From contig JBEKZY010000335.1 of NCBI GenBank assembly GCA_049509395.1, forward strand, positions 1-5,501: a stretch of DNA of 5,501 nucleotides, written 5' to 3'. Under the pieces are notes generated by a model. It did not search any database. It saw only the letters and a program-made list of their open reading frames with translations, and was not told the origin of the DNA. Positions 1 to 5,140 of the stretch are shown here, one piece after another. This stretch comes from JBEKIK01 sp049509395. GTDB lineage: Bacteria; Planctomycetota; Planctomycetia; Pirellulales; Thermoguttaceae. The stretch's first letter is position 1. Each line of letters starts with the position of its first letter. Made by a program: the position numbers and the translations under genes.

Positions 1-58
1 ATCCAACAATGAATGATCTGCCCTGAGGTTTAGCAATCCAAGCGAAGGCAACAGAAAG

Positions 59-95
59 CCCCTCACCGATTTCCAAAGCGATTGCTTATGAGGGG
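59..95 (-). terminator. Possible terminator hairpin downstream of the integrase
   Basis: CCCCTCA (59-65) and TGAGGGG (89-95) form a perfect 7-bp stem. The 23-base interior holds a second small stem, AAGC/GCTT (76-79 and 84-87). On the minus strand the structure is followed by CTTTCTGTT, a poor U-tract. It lies past the integrase and overlaps the stop of the small helix-turn-helix frame, so it could end that transcript. The weak U-run keeps this tentative. Confidence 0.3.
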
Positions 96-176
96 AGACT
101 CTCCAGATTGGATTCGTCGGTATACAGTCTGCTTAGTAGTCCCGACGGCCGCAGCAATCCCAGGAGGGTTTACCAT
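63..176 (-). CDS. Possible short excisionase-like helix-turn-helix peptide (37 aa), perhaps a remnant
   Basis: This minus-strand frame runs from an ATG at 174-176 to a TGA at 63-65. Its middle, GIAAAVGTTKQTVYRRIQSGE in two overlapping pieces (residues 6-17 and 12-26), has the spacing of an excisionase or MerR-type helix-turn-helix: small residues in helix 1, a V-G-T-T turn, and T-V-Y-R-R-I as the recognition helix ending in S-G-E. Real excisionases usually run to 60-70 residues with a basic wing after S-G-E. Here the frame ends only 11 residues after S-G-E, and an in-frame TAG lies 18 bases before the ATG. No Shine-Dalgarno site is visible. It lies 56 bases downstream of the integrase on the same strand, where an accessory recombination factor would make sense. 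It may be a decayed gene or a chance frame. Confidence 0.3.
   Translation of the reverse strand: MVNPPGIAAAVGTTKQTVYRRIQSGESPLISNRFGNR
94..104. repeat. Odd-length perfect palindrome GGAGA-C-TCTCC
   Basis: Five-base arms flank a single central C. It abuts the larger hairpin at 59-95 and lies inside the small helix-turn-helix frame. A dimeric binding site or a plain structural element are both possible. No partner copy was found in the window. Confidence 0.35.
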
Positions 177-232
177 CGGGGAAGATTGTGGAGGCTAGGC
201 GATCTGTGTGAAGAGAGGTTGTGGCTGCCAAT

Positions 233-1801
233 TCAACCATTCAGAACGTCCAAGAATGGGCGGAACATCTGCTCCAATTGGCGGGTAGCCTCGAACAGTT
301 TTTTAAATGGCACATTGGCGTAGCATTTTAGCAGATCATCTTCACTGATTTGTTTGTGCTGTAGACATATGCTGGCAACATCATCGGAAAATTCACGACG
401 GAGTATGTCTGGCAGCAAATCCCGCAAAGTGCCAAAAGGCAAGCGTAAAAAACCCTGATGCTTTTTTTCAACTCGATCAATCAAAATAGTCCACCAATTA
501 TTGAATGTTGATTGGGGATTTCGGCTATGCGTTCTGTACCATGGAGTGTTTCGACTCGTCATGGGTAGGACTTGTCTGCCATCGAGAAACGGAGCCACTG
601 CTTTAGCAACCTGAGGCCACAACAGATGCTCTCCATAAACGCCCGTTTTTGGTCGAGGACCAACAATCCATGAATCAGCGTTCGTTGACTTGAAACCGAC
701 CTTGTCGGCATGAGGATGTGCCTTGTACAGCGAAAAGCCGCTTGTATTCCACTGTCCAACTTCAGAAGCCCCAAAAGCACAATTGACACACACTCCTATC
801 AGTGCTTTTCCAAAATCACCTGCATTTTTTGTGATAATTGCAAGCTGTTCAGGGGTGTATGTTTTTTTGTGAGTTGTTTGGAATGCCTCACGATGTTTGT
901 CCTCGGGCATTTTGATAGGGCTACGAGGGATGTCATCCATTCCTTTAGGTTTTTCCCACTTATAATCGGGATGTTTATCAAGCCATGAAAAAAATCTGAA
1001 TAATTCCTTTACCATATCATGTGCATGGTGCCAGGAACAACGTTTGCCCTTTTTTGTCTCTGGGCGATTTCTCCAGTAGGCCACCATTTTCTCTACATAA
1101 GGCAAGTTGAGTTGCCACAAAGGACAATTATCATGGTGTTGCTTAAGGTAACTAAGGCGTTCCTGACAATTTCTTATGTGAGTTGATAGGTTGCCGTTTT
1201 CATCACGTTTTCCAGTGTCTTGTAGATGCTCGATGTAAATATCAAAGGTTTCATAAAGTGTTTTTGCTTCGACCGCTGAGAAATCGTCAGGTATTGTGTC
1301 ACGTCTAATATTTTTTATTGTGTCCTTCCCCCACGCTTTTTCTAAGTTTAGTAAGACATGCCCAACCGCATTATTTACTGCTTCTTCAACTTGCTTACGC
1401 AGAAAATTGTTTCCTGAAGTTAGCAGCCCAGAATCCATGATTTCTATTGGAACGCCCCACGATTGTAATTGGTAAATTACTGACAATTCCTCGGCAGCTT
1501 GTCCGTCGTTTTTCTTGGCATACTCTGAAGCAAAAACTTTGATTGGATAATCAGATGCAAGACGCACTGCCCAAGGAAGAGTCCATCTAGCCCAGAAATC
1601 GATACCTAATTCGGCACATTGACGATCATATAAATCACGAATGTAATCTAGACGATGCTTAGCTACCGACTCACTAGCATCTTTCTTATTACCTATTTGG
1701 AACCGTTGCGGTTTCCCATTGTGTGAGCGACCGACAACAGGACGCCATCGGCCTTGCGAATCGGGCTTCGGTAGAGCACCTCTATAGGTCTTCTTGGACA
1801 T
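233..1801 (-). CDS. Tyrosine recombinase/integrase family protein with a degenerate active site, 522 aa
   Basis: This is a site-specific recombinase of the tyrosine integrase fold, expected to cut and rejoin DNA at an attachment site. The C-terminal catalytic domain spans roughly residues 315-510. Recognisable parts are the beta-hairpin Lys in R-P-K-T-G (K385), the box II Arg in T-L-R-D (R460), the L-Q-H histidine (H482) and a candidate nucleophile Tyr in K-C-Y-A (Y494). Two usual residues are absent: the box I Arg position reads Gly in C-A-F-G-A-S-E (341-347), and the His before R460 is Gly457. From memory, planctomycete integrases often carry a similar N-C-G-F-G motif there, so this may be a lineage trait. 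Residues about 170-290 fit the core-binding domain, and the basic N-terminus suits arm-site binding. Its length exceeds the usual 350-400 residues. The start at M (MSKKTYRG) is chosen because the 54 upstream in-frame codons are A+T-rich and look non-coding. No clear ribosome binding site is seen. Confidence 0.8.
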   Translation of the reverse strand: MSKKTYRGALPKPDSQGRWRPVVGRSHNGKPQRFQIGNKKDASESVAKHRLDYIRDLYDRQCAELGIDFWARWTLPWAVRLASDYPIKVFASEYAKKNDGQAAEELSVIYQLQSWGVPIEIMDSGLLTSGNNFLRKQVEEAVNNAVGHVLLNLEKAWGKDTIKNIRRDTIPDDFSAVEAKTLYETFDIYIEHLQDTGKRDENGNLSTHIRNCQERLSYLKQHHDNCPLWQLNLPYVEKMVAYWRNRPETKKGKRCSWHHAHDMVKELFRFFSWLDKHPDYKWEKPKGMDDIPRSPIKMPEDKHREAFQTTHKKTYTPEQLAIITKNAGDFGKALIGVCVNCAFGASEVGQWNTSGFSLYKAHPHADKVGFKSTNADSWIVGPRPKTGVYGEHLLWPQVAKAVAPFLDGRQVLPMTSRNTPWYRTHSRNPQSTFNNWWTILIDRVEKKHQGFLRLPFGTLRDLLPDILRREFSDDVASICLQHKQISEDDLLKCYANVPFKKLFEATRQLEQMFRPFLDVLNG

Positions 1802-1848
1802 TTTTATTTTTTGATTCTTGGGAAACAAATTAATGAAAGATGCCCTCC

Positions 1849-1876
1849 AATATACCATTAAATTTGCCCAAGACAA
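1849..1876 (-). promoter_or_regulatory. Candidate integrase promoter
   Basis: On the minus strand, TTGTCT (1871-1876) and TATATT (1849-1854) are separated by 16 bases and resemble sigma-70 -35 and -10 boxes (about 4/6 and 5/6 matches). Transcription would start about 40 bases before the integrase ATG. The surrounding spacer (1802-1984) is A+T-rich and has no supported gene, so chance matches are easy. Confidence 0.3.
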
Positions 1877-1983
1877 CCCACAAATTAGCCCTGTTTTAGA
1901 CCATATCAGTAATACCATACAGAAGTGATTAAGATGATATTTTACTAACTTCTTAAATAGCAAGATGTTACATATTAGAATAA

Positions 1984-2010
1984 TAAAAAAAGCCCGCTAT
2001 TGAGCGAGCT
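1984..2010 (-). terminator. Intrinsic terminator of tRNA-Lys
   Basis: On the minus strand AGCTCGCT-CAAT-AGCGGGCT forms an 8-bp stem with one G-U pair and a 4-base loop. It is followed at once by seven T residues. It begins six bases after the tRNA discriminator base and is a textbook Rho-independent terminator. It separates tRNA transcription from the integrase leader, so the integrase needs its own promoter. Confidence 0.85.
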
Positions 2011-2015
2011 AAAAG

Positions 2016-2089
2016 TGCCCCCTGTAGGACTCGAACCTACAACCCTCTGATTAAGAGTCAGATGCTCTGACCGATTGAGCTAAGGAGGC
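2016..2089 (-). tRNA. tRNA-Lys, anticodon CUU
   Basis: The 74-base minus-strand sequence folds into a full cloverleaf. The acceptor stem is GCCUCCU/AGGGGGC (one U-G pair), the D-stem GCUC/GAGC, the anticodon stem UCUGA/UCAGA with loop CUCUUAA, the variable loop GGGUU, and the T-stem GUAGG/CCUAC with loop UUCGAGU. The loop places CUU at positions 34-36, which reads the lysine codon AAG. The discriminator is A. CCA is not encoded (CTT follows), so the end must be added by tRNA nucleotidyltransferase. The 3' half is the likely attachment site of the adjacent integrase element. Confidence 0.95.
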
Positions 2090-2117
2090 CAATCTGGAAA
2101 TTTCTTTGAATCCAAGA

Positions 2118-2145
2118 ATTTTACGAATATCGACGAAAAGTGCAA
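2118..2145 (-). promoter_or_regulatory. Candidate promoter of tRNA-Lys
   Basis: On the minus strand TTGCAC (2140-2145) and TAAAAT (2118-2123) lie 16 bases apart. The -10 matches the sigma-70 consensus at 5/6, while the -35 shares only TTG. The start would fall near 2111, giving a leader of about 20 bases before the mature tRNA, which is reasonable. Confidence 0.4.
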
Positions 2146-2158
2146 GTAGGTTGTGGTA

Positions 2159-2238
2159 ATTAGTTTACAGTTCTCGGTTTACCGTTTGCTGTTTTCAGTT
2201 TTAGTACTCGGCCTTCAGCAGTCGGCTATCAGCCTTTC
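2159..2238. repeat. Degenerate short-unit repeat tract (AGTTT / CGGTTT / CAG units)
   Basis: The spacer between fabI and tRNA-Lys contains loosely repeated 7-10-base units such as AGTTTACAG, CGGTTTACCG, GTTTGCTG, TTTTCAG and GGCTATCAG. No unit is repeated exactly in tandem. The run looks like slippage-derived low-complexity DNA that has drifted. It holds no coding frame. A weak GGCT-GAT-AGCC hairpin lies at its fabI-proximal end, but I see no convincing terminator for fabI. Confidence 0.5.
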
Positions 2239-2282
2239 TTTATTCCACTTTCGCCTGTTCCCTGTCCGCAGTCCCCTCGCCT

Positions 2283-3053
2283 CTATAGCCCCACTATGCT
2301 GTAACCGCAATCAACGTGAATAGTTTCACCGGTAACGCCGGAAGATTGATCGCTTAGCAGATACAGGGCGGCGGCCCCGAGTTCCTTGGGTTCGACATTG
2401 CGGGCCAACGGCGATTTTTGTGCGGCGTGCTCGCGCAACTGGTCAAAGCCCGCTATGCCGGCCGCGCTTAGCGTACGCATCGGTCCGGCGCTGATGCAAT
2501 TCACGCGGATATTTTCCCGGCCCAGATCCCAGGCCAGATAGCGCACGCTGTGTTCCAATGCAGCCTTGCACACGCCCATCACATTGTAGCCGGGCACGAC
2601 TTTTTCGCCGCCGTAATAGCTGATGGTGATAATCGCGCCGCCCTCGGTCATCAGAGCCGCCGCCGCCCGGCTGACGGCCACGAAACTATAGACGCTGATC
2701 TCCATGGCCAGGCGCCATCCCTCGCGGCTCATCTCCACGTATGGATTGCGAAGTTCGTGCGGCGGGGCAAAGGCGATGGAATGTACAAGAAAATGTATCT
2801 TGCCGTAGGTCTCTTTGACCGCTTGAAACAGGCTCGCGATGTCTTCGTCTTTTTGCACGTCGCAGGGCAGGAGGATTTTGGGATGATGCGGTTCAAGCAA
2901 TTGACCCACGCGCCTCTGGCTGGACGGGCCCGGCAAGTGGGTGAAAGCTAACTCCGCACCCTCGGCATACAATGCCTCGCAGATCGCCCAGGCAATGCTG
3001 CGGTCGTTGGCCACGCCCATTATCACGCCGATTTTGTTGTCAAACATGCCCAT
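2283..3053 (-). CDS. fabI: Enoyl-[acyl-carrier-protein] reductase (NADH), FabI type, 256 aa
   Basis: FabI reduces the trans-2-enoyl-ACP double bond in the last step of each cycle of type II fatty acid synthesis, in the cytoplasm, usually as a tetramer using NADH. This is a short-chain dehydrogenase/reductase fold with the FabI-specific signatures. The nucleotide-binding motif is G-V-A-N-D-R-S-I-A-W near residues 13-22. The active site has Y146, Y156 and K163 in the Y-N-V-M-G-V-C-K pattern (Tyr-x6-Lys), and S-A-G-P plus R-T-L follow at 188-195. Length matches the family (about 255-265). The position equivalent to E. coli Gly93, in the triclosan contact loop, is Ala94; M159 and F203 are kept. 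The first ATG is chosen; a second at M3 is possible, and neither has a clear Shine-Dalgarno site. It lies 162 bases after the acyl-CoA dehydrogenase on the same strand, behind a possible terminator, so it is probably transcribed separately. Confidence 0.95.
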   Translation of the reverse strand: MGMFDNKIGVIMGVANDRSIAWAICEALYAEGAELAFTHLPGPSSQRRVGQLLEPHHPKILLPCDVQKDEDIASLFQAVKETYGKIHFLVHSIAFAPPHELRNPYVEMSREGWRLAMEISVYSFVAVSRAAAALMTEGGAIITISYYGGEKVVPGYNVMGVCKAALEHSVRYLAWDLGRENIRVNCISAGPMRTLSAAGIAGFDQLREHAAQKSPLARNVEPKELGAAALYLLSDQSSGVTGETIHVDCGYSIVGL

Positions 3054-3128
3054 GGATCAGACGATAGGAAATAGGATCAGGATCTTTATGTGAAGTTTTA
3101 AACGCATTCGCGCGGATCAAGTACTATA

Positions 3129-3159
3129 AAATTTAGCCCCCGGTGAACACGCCGGTGGG
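3129..3159 (-). terminator. Possible terminator after the acyl-CoA dehydrogenase gene
   Basis: On the minus strand CCC-A-CCGG (3152-3159) pairs with CCGGGGG (3137-3143), with one bulged A and an 8-base loop, giving seven G-C pairs. GCTAAATTTTATAG follows, an interrupted U-tract. It lies about 55 bases past the dehydrogenase stop codon and ahead of fabI. The structure is stable, but the broken U-run makes termination uncertain. Confidence 0.4.
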
Positions 3160-3215
3160 TTGCGTTGCAGCTTTATGCGGTGTAGACGCCAATACGAAAA
3201 ATTATATACTCCGAG

Positions 3216-4967
3216 TCAATCGGCCGCCGGGACCGGACCGGCCAACAGGGCATATTCGTCCAATGGAGTCATGTCGCCGGACATGATCTGTTCGCAATTC
3301 ATGCTCAGCACAGGCAACTCGCGTTGGAGGAAACGCCGGGCGACCCTTTTTTTGCGCTCGTTTGCCGCTCCCTGGCCTAAAAGCAGGTGGCCGGCCACGA
3401 TCACGATGGCCGAATCGACCAGTCGCCGCCCGGAAAGGTCGAGATACGAAGTCCCCCGGGTTTTAACGAACTGCATGACTTCCAAAAGACGCTGCTTGGC
3501 TTCGACGAGCTTTCCTTTGAGTTCCATAAGCAGCGGATCGGAGTATTGCATCGCTTCGTGCGGTTCGACCCAGGATTCGAGCGCTCCGGACGATACGCCT
3601 CGCACGGCGGCCACGACCTGCAATTGGCTGGTGCCTTCGTAGATGGTCGTGATGCGGGCGTCGCGCAGATAGCGTTCGGCGGCATAGTCTTTTATATAGC
3701 CCGAACCGCCCAGCACCTGGATCGCGTCGTTGGCCGCTTTTACGCACATCTCCGAACAATAGTATTTGCACATCGGCGTGAGCATGCCGTTAAGCCTCTT
3801 AAACGACCGGGAGAGTTGTTTGAGGCGTTTTTCCTCGTCTTTGTTCGAGCACAAGCCGGTTTCCAGCCGGCGGAGGTTGTTGTTTTCCTGATCACAGATC
3901 CGCGATGTTTCATAAGTCAACGCCCGGGCGGCTTCGATGGAGATTTTCATGTCGGTGACGATTTCGGCCACGGCGGGTAAGCGCTCGATCGGTCCGCCGA
4001 ACTGCTTGCGGGTGTGGGCGTAAGTCCGCGCCAGCCGGTACGCCGCCTCGGCCACGCCCAGCGACTGGGCCGCGATCCCGACCCTGGCGCCGTTCATCAG
4101 GGCAATCACATAAGTGATCAATCCCCGCTGGCGTTCGCCGACCAGAAGGGCCGGGCAATTATCGAATACCAGTTCGCAGGTGGGCGATCCGTGGATGCCC
4201 AGCTTGCTCTCCAAGTGCCGGACTTTCACTTTTTCCGAGCGCTCGGCATAAAACAGGCTCAGGCCGCGGCCGTCAGAAATGTCCGGTTCGCTGCGGGCCA
4301 GGACCAGGAGGATTTCCCCGCAGCCATTGGTTATAAACCGCTTCACGCCGTCGAGAAACCAGTTGCCCTGCTCGTCTTGATAGGCCCGCAACCGCACGGC
4401 CTGCAAATCGCTGCCGGCGTCTGGCTCGGTGAGCACCATGGCCCCGGTCACTTCGCCGCGGCAGAAGCGGGGCAGCGACATGTCTTTGATTCGGTCGTCG
4501 GCAAAGGCGTAAATCGTCTCCGCAATGCCCTGCAGTCCGAACAGGTTCATCAGCGAGGTGTCGGCCCGGCTGATGATCTCGACGGCCATGGTGTAGATCA
4601 GGTTCGGGCAGTTTATCCCGCCGTACTTTCGCGGCAGGGTGAAACCCATCACGTCGGCCTGCACTAGCCGCTTGAGATTCTGCTGAACAAGCGGGTTGAG
4701 CGTGACCGTGCCGTCCTCGTTCAGCGTGTTGCCTTCGTGGTCGACCTGCTCGGCATTCGGCGCGATCATGTTGCCGGCCACGTCGCCGACGATCTCCAAA
4801 ACGCGGCGATAGTTGTCCACTGCGTCGGCCGCATCCGCGGGCGCGTAATCGGCGTCGCCGTTGTCTACGCGCGCGAAATTGTCTTCCTGGATCCGGGCCA
4901 ACTCGGCCAGATCGATATGGTTGAACAGGAATTGGATGTCTTCGTTATCGAGAAAGAAATTCGCCAC
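3216..4967 (-). CDS. Long-form acyl-CoA dehydrogenase (FAD flavoprotein), 583 aa
   Basis: This enzyme introduces the alpha-beta double bond in acyl-CoA and passes electrons through its FAD to electron transfer flavoprotein. An N-terminal helical domain (about 50-170) is followed by the flavin/substrate segment M-V-L-T-E-P-D-A-G-S-D (177-187). The sheet domain contains F-I-T-N-G near 211-215 and K-L-G-I-H-G-S-P-T-C-E at 255-265. The C-terminal helical domain has R-K-Q-F-G at 320-324 and the catalytic base E444 in I-Y-E-G-T. Standard members have about 380 residues. The extra length comes from an N-terminal extension, a charged insertion at about 356-393 and about 120 residues after the catalytic Glu. 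From memory this matches long acyl-CoA dehydrogenases of Bacteroidetes and syntrophs that start MANFYTDN. The GTG start is supported by GGAGG five bases upstream. The upstream neighbour is etfA, its expected redox partner. Chain-length preference cannot be told from sequence. Confidence 0.93.
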   Translation of the reverse strand: MANFFLDNEDIQFLFNHIDLAELARIQEDNFARVDNGDADYAPADAADAVDNYRRVLEIVGDVAGNMIAPNAEQVDHEGNTLNEDGTVTLNPLVQQNLKRLVQADVMGFTLPRKYGGINCPNLIYTMAVEIISRADTSLMNLFGLQGIAETIYAFADDRIKDMSLPRFCRGEVTGAMVLTEPDAGSDLQAVRLRAYQDEQGNWFLDGVKRFITNGCGEILLVLARSEPDISDGRGLSLFYAERSEKVKVRHLESKLGIHGSPTCELVFDNCPALLVGERQRGLITYVIALMNGARVGIAAQSLGVAEAAYRLARTYAHTRKQFGGPIERLPAVAEIVTDMKISIEAARALTYETSRICDQENNNLRRLETGLCSNKDEEKRLKQLSRSFKRLNGMLTPMCKYYCSEMCVKAANDAIQVLGGSGYIKDYAAERYLRDARITTIYEGTSQLQVVAAVRGVSSGALESWVEPHEAMQYSDPLLMELKGKLVEAKQRLLEVMQFVKTRGTSYLDLSGRRLVDSAIVIVAGHLLLGQGAANERKKRVARRFLQRELPVLSMNCEQIMSGDMTPLDEYALLAGPVPAAD

Positions 4968-4972
4968 AAAAA

Positions 4973-4977
4973 CCTCC
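4973..4977 (-). promoter_or_regulatory. Strong ribosome binding site fixing the GTG start of the acyl-CoA dehydrogenase
   Basis: GGAGG on the minus strand sits five bases before GTG (4965-4967). It is the only strong Shine-Dalgarno match among the starts in the window and supports GTG over any later ATG. Confidence 0.8.
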
Positions 4978-4997
4978 GGCGGACGTCACGTTAATAC

Positions 4998-5072
4998 CTC
5001 GTTCCCAGGCTCTGCCTGGGAACGTCTCCCTGGAAACGCTTTCAACGTTCCCAGGCAGAGCCTGGGAACGAG
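4998..5072. repeat. Mirrored pair of REP-like palindromes (BIME-like element)
   Basis: Two 27-base units, 4998-5024 and 5046-5072, are exact reverse complements of each other across a 21-base spacer. Each unit is itself a hairpin with perfect 11-bp arms, CGTTCCCAGGC and GCCTGGGAACG, around a 3-base loop (TCT in the first, AGA in the second). The spacer has a degraded third arm, CCTGGAAACG. The layout is that of a bacterial interspersed mosaic element. The CGTTCCCAGGC core is a dispersed repeat I recall from planctomycetes and other bacteria, of the kind linked to REP-associated tyrosine transposases. It lies between etfA and the dehydrogenase gene, where the hairpins could affect mRNA stability or relative expression. 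There is no U-tract, so a terminator role is less likely. Confidence 0.85.
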
Positions 5073-5093
5073 ATCACAAGTGCCGCGGCTAAA

Positions 5094-5132
5094 CTAATCT
5101 CCAATCTCCCTAATCTCTAGTCCCTAATCTCC
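5094..5132. repeat. CTAATCTC octamer ladder
   Basis: CTAATCTC occurs at 5094, 5110 and 5124, with variants CAATCTCC at 5102 and CTAGTCCC at 5117, giving steps of 8, 8, 7 and 7 bases. The tract lies just past the etfA stop and next to the REP pair, in DNA with no coding frame. Replication slippage followed by drift explains it best. Confidence 0.65.
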
Positions 5133-5140
5133 AGCTCCCC

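Larger units (their letters stand above)
1..2015. mobile_element. Left-hand part of a tRNA-Lys-associated integrative element (one end only)
   Basis: This stretch is visibly richer in A+T than the fabI and acyl-CoA dehydrogenase genes to its right. It starts right beside the 3' end of tRNA-Lys and carries a tyrosine-recombinase-type integrase whose 5' end faces the tRNA. That is the standard layout of islands and prophages integrated into tRNA genes. What is seen is the gene order, the base-composition change and the integrase family. The extent is inferred: the window stops inside the putative element, and no duplicate of the tRNA 3' end (TGCCCCCTGTAGGACTCG on the plus strand) occurs in positions 1-232, so the other attachment site would lie further left. 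The right boundary could fall inside the tRNA or just past its terminator. Confidence 0.5.

Noticed and set aside
103..111. CCAGATTGG at 103-111 matching CCAATCTGG next to the tRNA 5' end (2089-2097) in inverted orientation
   Set aside because: It is only nine bases, inverted rather than direct, and on the 5' side of the tRNA, so it does not fit an attL/attR pair. Probably chance.
108..323. Plus-strand 71-codon frame at the left edge
   Set aside because: It starts with TTG, overlaps the integrase 3' end antisense, shows no recognisable motif and has unlikely composition.
1802..1963. 54-codon N-terminal extension of the integrase frame beginning MLFKKLVKYH
   Set aside because: The DNA is strongly A+T-rich, the peptide is hydrophobic and unlike an integrase N-terminus, and the region holds a plausible promoter. 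The internal ATG at 1799-1801 gives a typical basic start.
1985..2015. The hairpin beside the tRNA as a CRISPR or riboswitch element
   Set aside because: It is a single short stem followed by a T-run right after a tRNA, with no repeat-spacer pattern and no conserved aptamer; a terminator explains it fully.
3387..3980. Plus-strand 197-codon frame, and similar long plus-strand frames at 2550-2951 and 4014-4667
   Set aside because: They are antisense to the well-supported acyl-CoA dehydrogenase and fabI genes, are rich in H, R, G and A as expected for shadows of G+C-rich genes, and have no family motifs.
4998..5072. The hairpins read as a Rho-independent terminator after etfA
   Set aside because: Neither strand has a T-run after the stems, and the exact mirrored layout with a known dispersed core fits a REP/BIME element better.
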